64,000 nucleotides of DNA from an uncultured Reyranella sp. (GTDB lineage: Bacteria > Pseudomonadota > Alphaproteobacteria > Reyranellales > Reyranellaceae): the NCBI GenBank assembly GCA_937915145.1, contig CALDNT010000075.1, positions 36,265 through 100,264 on the forward strand, given 5' to 3'. Shown here piece after piece: positions 16,783 through 26,784 of this stretch. Within the stretch, counting starts at the first letter, position 1. Each line of letters opens with the position of its first letter. The notes beneath the pieces were generated by a model that made no database searches, was not told the origin of the DNA, and was given only the letters and a program-made list of their open reading frames with translations. A program made the position numbers and the translations under genes.

Positions 16783-19455
16783 ATGGACACCGTCGATCTC
16801 AAACTGGCCCAGGATTGCGAGGCGCTGGCCGTCGCCGCCGGCGAGGGTGTCGGCTGGCTGAGAGATGCCGCCGCGCAATCGCCGACCGTGGCGCAGCAGG
16901 CGCCGTCGCTGGTCGGCGAGTTGCAGAAGGTCCGGAATCAGAGCTACAAGTTGGCGCGCGCCGCGCGACGGCGCATGTGCGTCGGCGTCTTTGGCCCCAG
17001 CCAGGCCGGCAAGTCCTACCTGGTCTCGATCCTGGCCAGCCGCGACGGACGGCCGTTGCAGGCACGCTTCGCCGACAAGACCTACGATTTCCTGCGCGAG
17101 ATCAATCCGCCAGGCAATCGCGAGTCCACCGGGCTCGTGACCCGCTTCGGCCTGGGCCTGAGTGACGGCACGCCCGATTTTCCGGTTCGGGTACGCTTGC
17201 TGACCCAGACCGATATCGTGAAGATTCTGGGCAATTCCTTCCTGCTCGACTTCGACCATCAGAAGGCGGCGTTCGAGCGGCCCGACGGCGCCGCGATCCG
17301 GAAGCGGCTGGCCGAACTGCGCACCAAGACATTGCCGACGCCGCCAGGTGATCTCGTCGGCGACGATGTCCTGGATCTGATCGAATACTTCGACACTTTC
17401 TTCGCCGGTGTCACAGCCGAGTTGCGTACCGACTTCTGGCGCGAGGCGATCGATCTGGCGCCGCGCCTCTCTGGTCGCGACCGCGTCCAACTGTGGTCGC
17501 TGTTGTGGTATGATTTTCAGCCCCTCACCGATCTTTATCTCACGCTCTACGACGGCCTGCAGAAACTCGGCTTCGCGTCCGAGGCGTCGCTTGGCATGGC
17601 GGCTCTGATCCCGCGCGAAAAGAGCATCGTCGATGTCCTGACTCTCGATCGCCTAGGCACCGATTCAACCGATCCGCTGCTTGTGCGACCCAAGCAGACG
17701 GACGGTCGAACCTCCCCCGACGCCACGCTGCCGAGATCGCTGGTCTGCGCGCTCACCGCCGAACTGAGCGTCGCCATCGACGAGAAGCCGTGGGATTTTT
17801 TCGACCACACCGACCTGCTCGACTTTCCCGGCGCCCGCTCGCGGCTGAAGCTCGCCAATCTCGACGATGTCGCTAAGGCCAAGGGCGTGGCCGAAGGCGC
17901 CAATCCGCTGCGCGAGCTGCTGCTGCGCGGCAAGGTCGCTTATCTCTTCCAGCGCTACTCCGCCGAACGGGAGCTGTCGGCGATCCTGCTCTGCATCCCC
18001 GATGGCAACCAGGAAGTCCGCGACCTCTCCGACATGATGACGGCGTGGATCGACCAGACGGTCGGTGCCACGCCGGCCGACCGCGCCAAGCAGAAGAACG
18101 CACTGTTCCTGGTATTGACCAAGATGGACCGCGAATTCGAGCAGAAGGCCGGCGAGACCGAGGAATCGCGTCGGCTGCGCTGGAGCGCCCGACTCAACAA
18201 CTCTCTGGTCAATAACTTCCGAGGTGAGTGGCCGGCCAACTGGAACGGCCAGCCTTTCGACAACAGTTTCTGGCTGCGCAATCCCACGGTGATCGACGAG
18301 CGGCTGATGGAGTATCGCGAAGGCCGCGAAGTTGGCATCGCCGAGGCCTTCGCTCCGCGCGCCACGGAGCTTCGCCGGCATTTCGTCGAGAATCCCGAAG
18401 TCCGCCGCCACTTCGCCGACCCGGCACGCGCCTGGGATGAGGCCTTCCGGGCCAACGACGGCGGCGTCGCCCATCTGGTCAGGAGCCTGACGCCGGTGTG
18501 CGATCCCGCAATCAAGCGCGCCCAGGTTGGCGGCCAGCTCGACGTGCAGGCCCGCCGGCTGGTCGATCGCCTGGCCGGTTTTCACAATGCCGCCGATGGC
18601 GATGCCCGGACCAAGAAGCGCGATCTGGTCCACACTGTGCTGCGCGGACTCGCGACCTGCATCCAGCAGCAGCTGTTCGGCGAACTGGTAGCGGCCCTTC
18701 AGGTCGCCGACGGGGCGTTGCGTGATATTTACTTCCGCATCGCCACGGCCCAGCCCTCCGACGAGCAGGCCGCCGCCAACGGCAAGGCAGGCAGCGCAGT
18801 GGCCCAGTCGACTGGCGCCGCCGTCGACCTCGGCGCCATCTTCGCCGACGTGTTCGGCGAGGATGGCGGCCACGCCGCGCCGCCGCCGTCCGGCGTGCTG
18901 GAGGATCGGGCCGAGCGCTTTGCCCGCGAGGCCGCCGAATACTGGCTCGAAAACATGCGCCGCATCGGGGCCGACGAGAAGGCATTGTCGCATTTCGGCG
19001 TCGATCGCCAGCACCTCGGCTGGCTGATCGACGAACTGATGGTGGGAGCGCATCGGCTGAAGCTGATCGACCAGCTCTCGCTTGAAGTCCGGGCGCTGGA
19101 GAACGCCGCCAACGCCAAATGGGAGGAGATCGCCGAGCGCCAGGTGCGCACCGCTGCCTCGGCACTGAACGGCTACATCAGCGCACTGGGCTTCGACCAC
19201 CTGCCGCTCGAGCAGCGGCCCGGCCTGCCGCCCAATGCGCCGCTGCGGCGCGTCTTCCAGAGTCCGCCGCCGGCAGCCGACGGTGCCCCTGTCCTGAGCG
19301 AGGATCCGGCGCCGATCTACGCCGACTACTGCAAGGACTGGATGCGCGCCTTTCTGCAGCTCGCCATGGACAATGTCGGCTACGAGGGCGGCCGCGAGAT
19401 CACGGCGGAGCAGAACGATCGTCTCGGCGCCATTCTCCGCGCCGTGGCGGCCTGA
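16783..19455 (+). CDS. srfC: Virulence factor SrfC family protein (large P-loop GTPase-like)
   Basis: This 890-residue protein has a G1/Walker A loop GPSQAGKSYLVSIL near residues 71-84. A G3-like DFPGARSR lies near 346-353 and a G4-like LTKMDREF near 443-450. The long, mostly helical C-terminal half has no membrane span. The arrangement recalls dynamin-like and septin-like large GTPases, where the nucleotide state drives assembly, but that is inference from motifs. GAGGA lies just before the ATG. It follows srfB by 6 bp and precedes the Sel1-repeat gene, the conserved srf order. I am sure of the family, not of its role. Confidence 0.87.
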   Translation: MDTVDLKLAQDCEALAVAAGEGVGWLRDAAAQSPTVAQQAPSLVGELQKVRNQSYKLARAARRRMCVGVFGPSQAGKSYLVSILASRDGRPLQARFADKTYDFLREINPPGNRESTGLVTRFGLGLSDGTPDFPVRVRLLTQTDIVKILGNSFLLDFDHQKAAFERPDGAAIRKRLAELRTKTLPTPPGDLVGDDVLDLIEYFDTFFAGVTAELRTDFWREAIDLAPRLSGRDRVQLWSLLWYDFQPLTDLYLTLYDGLQKLGFASEASLGMAALIPREKSIVDVLTLDRLGTDSTDPLLVRPKQTDGRTSPDATLPRSLVCALTAELSVAIDEKPWDFFDHTDLLDFPGARSRLKLANLDDVAKAKGVAEGANPLRELLLRGKVAYLFQRYSAERELSAILLCIPDGNQEVRDLSDMMTAWIDQTVGATPADRAKQKNALFLVLTKMDREFEQKAGETEESRRLRWSARLNNSLVNNFRGEWPANWNGQPFDNSFWLRNPTVIDERLMEYREGREVGIAEAFAPRATELRRHFVENPEVRRHFADPARAWDEAFRANDGGVAHLVRSLTPVCDPAIKRAQVGGQLDVQARRLVDRLAGFHNAADGDARTKKRDLVHTVLRGLATCIQQQLFGELVAALQVADGALRDIYFRIATAQPSDEQAAANGKAGSAVAQSTGAAVDLGAIFADVFGEDGGHAAPPPSGVLEDRAERFAREAAEYWLENMRRIGADEKALSHFGVDRQHLGWLIDELMVGAHRLKLIDQLSLEVRALENAANAKWEEIAERQVRTAASALNGYISALGFDHLPLEQRPGLPPNAPLRRVFQSPPPAADGAPVLSEDPAPIYADYCKDWMRAFLQLAMDNVGYEGGREITAEQNDRLGAILRAVAA

Positions 19456-19462
19456 GCGCTGC

Positions 19463-20545
19463 ATGCCGGTCCGCGCGTCCGTCATCACGCTGGCCGATCC
19501 GGGTCACGCAATCCTGCGCATCGATGGGCTCGATGCCGCGCCAGAGGGTCTCGCGCTTTCGATCCAACGGCAGCAGGGACCCGACATCCATCTTGCCGAC
19601 GACGGCTGGCGGCGCACCGAAGCCTGGCTGATTCCAGCCGAAGTCGCGCGCAAGGGCGATATGCTGGAATTCCATCTCGAACCGGAGATCTGCGACCGGC
19701 TGGCCGGCATCGCCACGGTCCGGCTCCGGATCAAGGAACCCGACATCGGTGTCGTCGGCACGACTGTGGTCGCCTGGCCTTCGATGCTGACCTCCGGCGC
19801 GGCCGGCTCGAGCGGCACCTACGACGACACGGTGCGGCTGCGGCGGATGCAGCAACCTGCACCGCCACCCGAACCGGCACCCGAACCGGAGATACTGGCG
19901 CCCGCAGAACCGCCGAAGCCGGCACCGGAACTGCGCGCTGCCCGCGATCTCCCCCTCCCCGGCGCAAAGCGGCGCCCTGTCATTCCCAGCTGGGCCATCG
20001 TCGTGATCGCTCTTCTGATCGTCGGCGGCGCCGGCTACGCCGCCTATGACTATTTCAAGCAGCATCCGCCGGACGTCGTCGCCACGGCACCGGCACCGAC
20101 ACCACCGCCCGCACCGGAGCCGTCAAAGAAATCGGTTCGCGACACGATCGCCGACTATCTCGCCACCAAACCCACACCCGAGGCAATGCTGGCCAAGGGC
20201 CGTGACTATTTGAAAGCGGGCGATACCGCTGCGGCCTTCCTGGTGTTCCGCCGCGCCGCCGAGCAAGGCAATGCGACGGCCCAACTCGAACTTGGCACCT
20301 TCTACGATCCGCTCGTCCAACCCGCCCGCGGCGGCTTTGCGCCGGAAGGCACCCGCGCCGCCGACTGGTACGAACGCGCGGCCCTGGCGGGCGTGGCCGA
20401 AGCGCAGCGCAGGCTCGGCCTGCTGCTCGCCAAAGGCGGTGCTGGCCTTGCCGCCGATGCCGTCAAGGCCAAGACCTGGCTACAGCAGGCGGCGGCGCAG
20501 AACGACGCCGACGCCAGGAAGGCGCTGAGCACCCTACCAAAGTAG
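19463..20545 (+). CDS. Membrane-anchored Sel1/TPR-repeat protein of the srf operon
   Basis: The start at 19463 gives 360 residues. The N-terminal region (about 1-130) is a soluble, beta-rich domain (ASVITLADPGHAILRIDGLD). A proline-rich linker follows, then one membrane span (PSWAIVVIALLIVGGAGYAA) near 173-192. After a second proline stretch come Sel1-like repeats: AAAFLVFRRAAEQGNATAQL, then RAADWYERAALAGVAEAQRR and KAKTWLQQAAAQNDADARKA. Sel1 repeats mediate protein contacts, so this may be the scaffold linking SrfB/SrfC to the membrane. It lies 7 bp after srfC and is followed by a hairpin, so it closes the operon. Confidence 0.75.
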   Translation: MPVRASVITLADPGHAILRIDGLDAAPEGLALSIQRQQGPDIHLADDGWRRTEAWLIPAEVARKGDMLEFHLEPEICDRLAGIATVRLRIKEPDIGVVGTTVVAWPSMLTSGAAGSSGTYDDTVRLRRMQQPAPPPEPAPEPEILAPAEPPKPAPELRAARDLPLPGAKRRPVIPSWAIVVIALLIVGGAGYAAYDYFKQHPPDVVATAPAPTPPPAPEPSKKSVRDTIADYLATKPTPEAMLAKGRDYLKAGDTAAAFLVFRRAAEQGNATAQLELGTFYDPLVQPARGGFAPEGTRAADWYERAALAGVAEAQRRLGLLLAKGGAGLAADAVKAKTWLQQAAAQNDADARKALSTLPK

Positions 20546-20547
20546 GA

Positions 20548-20572
20548 CAGCGGCATATGAAGCGTGCCGCTG
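20548..20572 (+). terminator. Hairpin ending the srf operon
   Basis: CAGCGGCA (20548-20555) pairs perfectly with TGCCGCTG (20565-20572) around a 9-base loop, starting 2 bases after the Sel1-gene stop. A moderately U-rich tail (GTTGCGTTGTT) follows. It is probably an intrinsic terminator; the lack of a clean U-run keeps this tentative. Confidence 0.5.
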
Positions 20573-20649
20573 GTTGCGTTGTTCCGCGGAAACGACAGAC
20601 CAAGCTCACCCGAATGCACGCCGCCTGGCCTTGCTAAGGCTGAGTTCCA

Positions 20650-20955
20650 TCACCTTAGAGAGTTGAGCTCTGCCCGACGCGTCACATCGTTGACCAGACG
20701 GCGAGAAATCTCGAACCCGTCACGAAGAGCCGCTCGCGGAAACACCGAGTCGACGAGTTGATAGACGCCGACACCAAGGCGGTCTTCCAGATCCCGGTCA
20801 CGTTTCGCTCGACCGAGACGAACGGCCTTCGAATTCTCCAGCAGCTGCTCAAGTATTTTGCCAACTTCAGGATCTCTCGACACAAGGGACAGCGCCTTCG
20901 CAAGCTCGGCGTCGCTCAGCTTTCTTTCGCGATATGAGTTTTGTTCAGAAAGCAT
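20650..20955 (-). CDS. Small hypothetical protein
   Basis: This short charged, helical protein (SDAELAKALSLVSRDPEVGK, then ILEQLLENSKAVRLGRAKRD) has about 101 residues from the ATG at 20955; a start at 20967 is also open. GGGGA lies about 12 bases before the 20955 ATG. Codon use and amino-acid composition look protein-like rather than shadow-like, and nothing else codes here, but I recognise no family. It sits alone between the srf operon and the alpha/beta hydrolase. Confidence 0.4.
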   Translation of the reverse strand: MLSEQNSYRERKLSDAELAKALSLVSRDPEVGKILEQLLENSKAVRLGRAKRDRDLEDRLGVGVYQLVDSVFPRAALRDGFEISRRLVNDVTRRAELNSLR

Positions 20956-21138
20956 GAGCAAAAACATTCCCCATCGGACCGGAACGGCACGTCGTAGACC
21001 GGCCTAAGGAAGCTCCCATAATCTCGCGCGAGTTGGCTACACAACTACACGCATACCTAGAATCCCCTTTCGGGCATTGATGACCGGTGTATGCAGGAAG
21101 GTGAAGCCGGCCAACGCCATGCCGAGGCGGAAGTCGGC

Positions 21139-22347
21139 TCAGCCGCCGCCGATAACGCCATCGAGCCAATCGAACGCCCTGCGATTCAACAGCGAACGAT
21201 TCATCATTTCGCAATGCTCACCGGCACCCTCCATGGCGGTGAACCGAATGAGTTCCTTGGGACAGCACAGCGCATCGAACAGGGCCTGAGCCGTCGATGC
21301 CAATGCATCGTTCTCGGCCATCGTCACCAGCGTCGGACAGCGGATCAACTCCGCCCGCCCGTCCAGCGAGAACTGTTCAGCCGACCGGAAATAGTCGCGG
21401 AGATTGTCGACGCCATGAACCCAGTAGCCGCGCTGGGTGAAGGTCCACCGCAACCTGGGGTCGGCCTCGATGAACTTCGACATCTTGTCGACCAGCTCCT
21501 GGTCGAGCTCGGCGAGATTGGCCGCGGCCTGCGGTGTGGCTCCCAGCTTGACGGCGAAGCCGCGAAACGCTGCCGCAATGCCCCAGAGACCTGGATCGGC
21601 GATGCATGCGGCAAGGCGGTGCTCGCCCGAAGCGGCACGCGGCGCCAGATGACCGCCCAGACTCCAGCCACTGAGCGCAATGCGCGCAGGATCGACGCGA
21701 GGCAGCAAGACGGCAAAATCGACGACCGCCCGCACGACCGTCTCCCAATCGGGGCGCAGCCGCACGCCATGCTCGATCAGCATTTCACCCTGTCCGGGAC
21801 CATCGAATATCAAGCAGTGATAGCCGCGTCGCGAGGCCGCAACGGCCGAGGCGAAATACATTTCCGTGACGGTCGCATCGTAGCCGTTGGTCTGGATCAC
21901 GAGTGGGCGGACATCGTCTTCACGGCCAACCGCTGGAATGAAGTACGCCGGGAGCGTCATACCCTCGAAGGGAATGCGCAACGGCTCGACCAGGCGCCGC
22001 GAAAGTGCCAGGCCGCGATTGAAGACGTCAATCTGGCGGCGGAAGGCAGCCACGAGTCGGGGATCGAGCAGTTCACCATAAAGCGGGTGATACGAGGCAG
22101 AATAGAAAGCACTGGCGCGCAGAAAAAGTTCGCGCGCGCTGGTGCGGCGCCCGGAGACCAGTGCCGCCTCACCTTCCATCACCAGCCGCTCTGCCGCGGA
22201 AATCCAGGCTTCGTGGTAGGCGCCATCGTCGCCGTCGCCAACGGCGCGGCCGATGGCCAAGACCTCACCGACATCCGCCCCGCCATAGGCCATGTAGCCG
22301 ACCGGCCAGCTTCCAAACTGGTCGTGGAGCTCGTTCTTGAAGAACAT
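21139..22347 (-). CDS. Alpha/beta hydrolase (FrsA/pseudooxynicotine-hydrolase-like)
   Basis: This soluble hydrolase of 402 residues has a helical N-terminal part of about 130 residues and a C-terminal alpha/beta-hydrolase domain. The oxyanion region is LIFDGPGQGEM near 179-189. The nucleophile elbow GWSLGG places Ser at about residue 229. An acid residue is likely in TMAENDALAS and the histidine in EGAGEHCEMM. This larger type with an N-terminal cap includes C-C hydrolases and esterases; the substrate is unknown. The start at 22347 is preceded by GAAGAGG, while upstream sequence in frame is shadow of cyoD. It lies 35 bp after cyoD, possibly co-transcribed. Confidence 0.8.
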   Translation of the reverse strand: MFFKNELHDQFGSWPVGYMAYGGADVGEVLAIGRAVGDGDDGAYHEAWISAAERLVMEGEAALVSGRRTSARELFLRASAFYSASYHPLYGELLDPRLVAAFRRQIDVFNRGLALSRRLVEPLRIPFEGMTLPAYFIPAVGREDDVRPLVIQTNGYDATVTEMYFASAVAASRRGYHCLIFDGPGQGEMLIEHGVRLRPDWETVVRAVVDFAVLLPRVDPARIALSGWSLGGHLAPRAASGEHRLAACIADPGLWGIAAAFRGFAVKLGATPQAAANLAELDQELVDKMSKFIEADPRLRWTFTQRGYWVHGVDNLRDYFRSAEQFSLDGRAELIRCPTLVTMAENDALASTAQALFDALCCPKELIRFTAMEGAGEHCEMMNRSLLNRRAFDWLDGVIGGG

Positions 22348-22382
22348 TCCAATGACCTCTTCGACCAGATCGCGGGTCCGCT

Positions 22383-22694
22383 CTACGCCGCCATCCGGGT
22401 ATGCAGGTCGAACATGATCCAGAAGCTGCCGCCCACCATGATGAAGATCAGCACGGCGGTGAACACGATGGCGAGCAGGTTTTCCTTCGGCGTCGAGGTG
22501 AAGTTGAGATGCAGGAAAAACCTGAGATGCACGAGGATCTGGAGGATGGCGGCGATGCCGATTACCAGCATCGTGCGGCCGGGCGGCAGCGCATGGCTGG
22601 CAACCAGCCAGAATGGAATGACGCTCAGGATGACGGCGAGCACGAAGCCGATCAGGTAGGTGCGGAGACCGTGTTCGGAGGTTGGGTGTTCCAT
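22383..22694 (-). CDS. cyoD: Cytochrome bo3 quinol oxidase subunit IV
   Basis: This small membrane subunit (103 residues) of the proton-pumping cyo quinol oxidase has three hydrophobic segments: LRTYLIGFVLAVILSVIPFW, then TMLVIGIAAILQILVHLRFF and ENLLAIVFTAVLIFIMVGGS. The region HLRFFLHLNFT is typical of CyoD. The ATG at 22694 shares its A with the stop of cyoC (TGATG); a GTG at 22697 is a possible alternative. It is last of the cyoABCD genes. Confidence 0.92.
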   Translation of the reverse strand: MEHPTSEHGLRTYLIGFVLAVILSVIPFWLVASHALPPGRTMLVIGIAAILQILVHLRFFLHLNFTSTPKENLLAIVFTAVLIFIMVGGSFWIMFDLHTRMAA

Positions 22695-23299
22695 CACAGC
22701 AGCCCCGGAAGATAGACGATCGAGAAGATGCCAACCCAGGCGATATCGAGGAAGTGCCAGAACAGGCCGAGCCGGAACAGGCGCGAGGTCACAGGCAGCG
22801 TCAGGCCCTTGAAGAACACCTGACCGGACATGATCAGGATCCAGGTCAGGCCGACACTCACATGGACGCCGTGGGTGCCGACCAGAGTGAAGAACGCCGA
22901 CAGGAAGCCACTGCGGTCGGGACCGGCGCCGACAGCGATCATGCCGGCGAATTCGCGGAGTTCCAGGAACACGAAGCCCGCGCCCAGCACGAAGGTAACG
23001 AGCAGCCAGGAGAGAACGGCCGACCTGTTGCCCGCCTTCGACGCCAGCGACGCCAGGCCGAAGGTCGTGCTGGAGACCAGCAGCAACATCGTCTCCAGGG
23101 CCGCGTTTGACAGGCTGAACAGGTCCTTGCCCGCGGGGCCGCCGGCGGTGTTATTGACCATGATCACAAATGTCGCGAACAGCAGGGCGAAGATGACGGC
23201 ATCGCCCATCAGGTAGAGCCAGAACCCGAGCGCTTTTTGCTCGCGGGTCTCGGCCTCCTCGCGCTCATGCGCGCGTTCCGCGGCGGACATCACGCTCAT
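22694..23299 (-). CDS. cyoC: Cytochrome bo3 quinol oxidase subunit III
   Basis: This 201-residue inner-membrane subunit has five hydrophobic segments. [20 protein letters not shown] and [20 protein letters not shown], with the central [14 protein letters not shown], are the usual CyoC signatures. Its ATG overlaps the cyoB stop (ATGA), and its stop overlaps the cyoD start. The N-terminal 25 residues are charged and cytoplasmic. Subunit III stabilises the catalytic core during turnover in related oxidases. Confidence 0.94.
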   Translation of the reverse strand: MSVMSAAERAHEREEAETREQKALGFWLYLMGDAVIFALLFATFVIMVNNTAGGPAGKDLFSLSNAALETMLLLVSSTTFGLASLASKAGNRSAVLSWLLVTFVLGAGFVFLELREFAGMIAVGAGPDRSGFLSAFFTLVGTHGVHVSVGLTWILIMSGQVFFKGLTLPVTSRLFRLGLFWHFLDIAWVGIFSIVYLPGLL

Positions 23300-25281
23300 G
23301 TCCCGCCCCCTGCCCGGCTTCCGAGGGCGCGATAGCGCGCCTCCTCGATCTTCGCCACTTCGGCGGCAGGAATCATGTATTCGGCCTCATCGTCCGACGA
23401 CTTGGCGATCAAGGCAACCCACATCGCCAAGCCGCAGGCGATCACCAGCCACCAGATGTACCAGATCACGGCAAAGCCGAGCACGAAGGCAAGGGCGCCC
23501 ATGACGACGCCGACCATCGAGTTCTTCGGCATGTAGATGTCTTCATAGTGCGCCGGCCGCTGATAGGCGACGCCGCGTTCCTTCATGTCGAGGAAGGGCT
23601 CACGATCGCGGACCTCGGGCAGTACTGCAAAATTGTAGGCCGGCGGCGGCGACGACGTCGACCATTCAAGCGTGCGGCCGTCCCACGGATCACCGGTGCT
23701 GTCACGGGTCAGATTGCGATCACGGACGCTGACGTAGAGTTGCATGACCATGCAGCCGATGCCGCACAGCACGACCACCGCGCCAAGTGCCGCCACCATC
23801 AGGTAGGGCTGCCAGGATGGGTCGTTGTAGTGCTCCATTCGGCGCGGCATGCCCTTGAAGCCCAGGATGTAGAGCGGCATGAACGCCAGGTAGAAGCCGA
23901 CGAACCAGCACCAGAAGGAGCGCGCGCCCCAGACACGGTCGAACGCGAAACCGAAGGCCTTGGGAAACCAGTACATGTAGCCGGCGAGGTAGCCGAACAG
24001 CACGCCGGGAATGATCATGTTGTGGAAATGCGCGACCAGGAAGGTCGTGTTGTGCATCAGGAAGTCGGCCGACGGGATGGCCAGCAGCACGCCGGTCATG
24101 CCGCCGATGACGAAGGTCACCATGAAACCGATGCTCCACAGCATCGACGGGTGGAACTCGATGCGGCCGCGATACATGGTGAGCAGCCAGTTGAACACCT
24201 TCACCCCGGTTGGCACGGCGATGATCATGGTGGTGATGCCGAAGAAGGCGTTGACGTTGGCGCTCGACCCCATGGTGAAGAAATGGTGCAGCCAGACGGT
24301 GAACGACAGGATGGCGATCGCCGCCGTCGCATAGACCAGCGATTCGTAGCCGAACAGCCGCTTGCGCGAGAAGGTCGAGACGACCTCGGAGAAGACGCCG
24401 AAGGCCGGCAGGATCAGGATGTAGACTTCGGGATGGCCCCAGATCCAGAACAGGTTGGGGTAGTTCATCATGTTGCCACCGTGGGCATTGGTGAAGAAAT
24501 GCATACCGGCAAGGCGATCGAGCGCCAGCAGGCCGCAGGCCACGGTGAGTGCAGGAAAGGCGAAGGCCATCAGGACGCTGGTGCAAAGCGCCGTCCAGAC
24601 GAACGGCGGCATCCGCATCAAGGTCATGCCCGGTGCGCGGCGCTTCAGGATGGTAACGATGAAATTGATGCCGCTCAGCGTCGAACCGACCCCGCTGATC
24701 AGGATAGCCCAGATCCAGTAGTCGACGCCGACGCCGGGCGTGTACTCCACGCCCGAATAGGGCGGATAGCCGGTCCAGCCCGCGGTCGAAAACTTGCCGA
24801 TCACCAGCGACACCAACACCAACCCGGCGCCCGCCGAGGTGAGCCAGAGGCTGAGCGAATTCAGGAAGGGAAAAGCCACGTCGCGCGTGCCGATCTGCAG
24901 TGGCACAGCAATGTTGAGCAAGCCGGTCATGAACGGCATCGCCATGAAGAAGATCATGATGGTGCCGTGCGAACTGAAGATCTGGTCGAAATGCTCGGGC
25001 GGAAGATAGCCGCCGGAGTTGAGGGCGACGGCCTGCTGGGCACGCATCATGATGGCGTCGACGAAACCGCGCACCAGCATGATCAACGCCACCACGATGT
25101 ACATGATGCCGATGCGCTTGTGATCGACGCTGGTCAGCCACTCTGTCCAGAGATATTTCCACGCCTTCAGCCACGTCACGACGATGGCGACGAGGAGCGC
25201 GCCACCAACAGTCACCGCCGCGCCGCCGACGGCGACCCAGCTGTAGAGCGGCAGTGCCTCGATCGTCAGTCTACCGAACAT
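23296..25281 (-). CDS. cyoB: Cytochrome bo3 quinol oxidase subunit I
   Basis: This catalytic haem-copper subunit has about 661 residues and some 15 membrane spans. It reduces O2 to water while pumping protons. Ligand motifs are all present: [10 protein letters not shown] (low-spin haem His), [17 protein letters not shown] (CuB His with the cross-linked Tyr), WLHHFFT (CuB His pair) and [11 protein letters not shown] (haem ligands). The start at 25281 is preceded by GGAGATAGCC; a longer reading to 25506 overlaps cyoA and lacks homology-like sequence. It begins 4 bp after the cyoA stop. No cyoE haem O synthase gene is in this window. Confidence 0.96.
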   Translation of the reverse strand: MFGRLTIEALPLYSWVAVGGAAVTVGGALLVAIVVTWLKAWKYLWTEWLTSVDHKRIGIMYIVVALIMLVRGFVDAIMMRAQQAVALNSGGYLPPEHFDQIFSSHGTIMIFFMAMPFMTGLLNIAVPLQIGTRDVAFPFLNSLSLWLTSAGAGLVLVSLVIGKFSTAGWTGYPPYSGVEYTPGVGVDYWIWAILISGVGSTLSGINFIVTILKRRAPGMTLMRMPPFVWTALCTSVLMAFAFPALTVACGLLALDRLAGMHFFTNAHGGNMMNYPNLFWIWGHPEVYILILPAFGVFSEVVSTFSRKRLFGYESLVYATAAIAILSFTVWLHHFFTMGSSANVNAFFGITTMIIAVPTGVKVFNWLLTMYRGRIEFHPSMLWSIGFMVTFVIGGMTGVLLAIPSADFLMHNTTFLVAHFHNMIIPGVLFGYLAGYMYWFPKAFGFAFDRVWGARSFWCWFVGFYLAFMPLYILGFKGMPRRMEHYNDPSWQPYLMVAALGAVVVLCGIGCMVMQLYVSVRDRNLTRDSTGDPWDGRTLEWSTSSPPPAYNFAVLPEVRDREPFLDMKERGVAYQRPAHYEDIYMPKNSMVGVVMGALAFVLGFAVIWYIWWLVIACGLAMWVALIAKSSDDEAEYMIPAAEVAKIEEARYRALGSRAGGGT

Positions 25282-25285
25282 CTGG

Positions 25286-26179
25286 CTATCTCCGGGCCGG
25301 CGGCGTGGCCGCGCCGGACGCATGGTTGCCGTGGGTGAACTTGGCGATGATCGAGTCGTAGAGACCGGGCTCAACCGCCGAATAATATGCAATCGGATTG
25401 CGCCGGCTCTTGGCGGCGAGTGCCGGATAGGTGGTTGCGTCGAGTTTGACAGGCGCCTGCTTGGCTTTGGCCACCCAGGCGTCGAAGTCCGCCGGGGTCT
25501 GGGCAATCACCTCGAAATGCTGATCGGAGAAGCCGCCGCCGCTGTACTGGCTGTTCCTGCCGACGAACGTGCCCGGCGCGTCGGCCAGGAGCTGGAGTTT
25601 CGTCTGCATGCCCGCCATGGCGTAGATCTGACCGGCGAGCTGCGGCACGTAGAAGGAGTTCATCACCGTGTCCGATGTGATCTTGAGGCTGACCGGCCGG
25701 CCGCTCGGAAATGCGAGCTGGTTCACCACCGCAATGCCCTGCTCCGGATAGATGAACAGCCACTTCCAGTCCTGCGCCACGACCTGGACCTCAAGCGGGG
25801 CAACGGAAGAAGCGAGCGGCCGGTAGGGATCGAGCTTGTGGGTGCTGCGCCACACCAGGACGGCGACGGCGACGACGATCAGCGCCGGAATTACCCAGAC
25901 CACCGTATCGATCCGCACCGATTCGGCCCATTTGGGCGTGTAAGCGGCCGTGGTGCTGGAAGCGCGATACCGCCAAGCAAAAAACAGAGTGAGAAGGATG
26001 ACCGGTACGACCACCAGCATCATCACGATAAAGGCGTCGATCAGCAGGTCGCGCTCGGCGAGCGCGATCGGTCCCTTGGGATCAAGGACAGCCGAACGTC
26101 GGAGATCGCACGCGCCTGCAACAAGCACGGCACCGACGATGGCCGTCATTTGAAGCAATTGATTGAAAGCCTGCTTCAC
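25286..26179 (-). CDS. cyoA: Cytochrome bo3 quinol oxidase subunit II
   Basis: This subunit of about 297 residues begins with a lipoprotein-like signal ([20 protein letters not shown], then AGAC). Two membrane spans (near [20 protein letters not shown] and [18 protein letters not shown]) precede a periplasmic cupredoxin domain. [20 protein letters not shown] and [17 protein letters not shown] are typical of CyoA. The CuA cysteine pair of cytochrome c oxidases is missing from [14 protein letters not shown], which marks a quinol rather than cytochrome c oxidase. The GTG at 26179 fits the signal peptide; GTG 26209 and ATG 26149 are alternatives. Confidence 0.92.
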   Translation of the reverse strand: MKQAFNQLLQMTAIVGAVLVAGACDLRRSAVLDPKGPIALAERDLLIDAFIVMMLVVVPVILLTLFFAWRYRASSTTAAYTPKWAESVRIDTVVWVIPALIVVAVAVLVWRSTHKLDPYRPLASSVAPLEVQVVAQDWKWLFIYPEQGIAVVNQLAFPSGRPVSLKITSDTVMNSFYVPQLAGQIYAMAGMQTKLQLLADAPGTFVGRNSQYSGGGFSDQHFEVIAQTPADFDAWVAKAKQAPVKLDATTYPALAAKSRRNPIAYYSAVEPGLYDSIIAKFTHGNHASGAATPPARR

Positions 26180-26283
26180 GCTCCCCCGCTCAAGCTCTGC
26201 CGTGGGCACTCAGAGGACAGTGAAGCGATGAACTGCGTAAAGCAACCTTTCATTTTCCCCACTGAGACCGACACACTGCAGCG

Positions 26284-26670
26284 CTAGAGCTTCTGTCCAC
26301 TACCACTCGGTGTGGGCGCCGTGGCTGGCGGCTTGCCCTGCGGGTCCTTGATCGTGCAGACATCGGCGCGCAACCGATCCTTCAGCGCCGCGATCTGATC
26401 CTCGATCTGCTTGTTGGCTGCCTTCTGCTTGTCGATCTGTTCTTCCAGCGCCTTGACCTGCGCGGCATCGGGACCCGGCGGGGCGGGTGGCGGCAGCGGC
26501 GCCGGAAGCTGAACCGCGACGTTCACGATCGGGCGGTAGAAAAGGTACCAGCCCAGGCCGAGGCCGACTGCGACGAGCAGAAAACCACCGACGAGGCCGC
26601 CGAGGATCCATGGCCAGCGGGGCCGTGGCTGCTCCTGGATGGGACGATCTTGCGAAGCGGGATCGGACAT
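26284..26670 (-). CDS. Small single-span membrane protein with coiled coil
   Basis: This unrecognised 128-residue protein has a proline/charged N-terminus and one strong membrane span (PWILGGLVGGFLLVAVGLGL, about 20-41). A proline-rich stalk (APLPPPAPPGP), a coiled coil (VKALEEQIDKQKAANKQIED) and a Pro/Ser-rich tail follow. The plan (span, proline stalk, coiled coil, single Cys) is strikingly like the middle part of the SrfA-like proteins at 11-14 kb, though similarity may only be compositional. It is upstream of cyoA on the same strand with a 104-bp gap, so co-transcription is uncertain. Confidence 0.6.
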   Translation of the reverse strand: MSDPASQDRPIQEQPRPRWPWILGGLVGGFLLVAVGLGLGWYLFYRPIVNVAVQLPAPLPPPAPPGPDAAQVKALEEQIDKQKAANKQIEDQIAALKDRLRADVCTIKDPQGKPPATAPTPSGSGQKL

Positions 26671-26784
26671 GGTTCCTCAGAGGAAGACGCACCTCTAGCA
26701 GACGCTCCGCTGGCGGCCGAATTGCGGCGGCCTTGCGCTACTTCCGCGACAGCCTAAATTCACTGCAAATCGAGGAGATTGGCA

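Noticed and set aside
17665..19488. 607-aa open frame on the minus strand
   Set aside because: It is antisense to srfC, which has clear P-loop motifs on the plus strand.
23548..25338. 596-aa open frame on the plus strand
   Set aside because: It is antisense to cyoB, very rich in His/Asp/Glu as expected for a shadow of membrane-protein codons.
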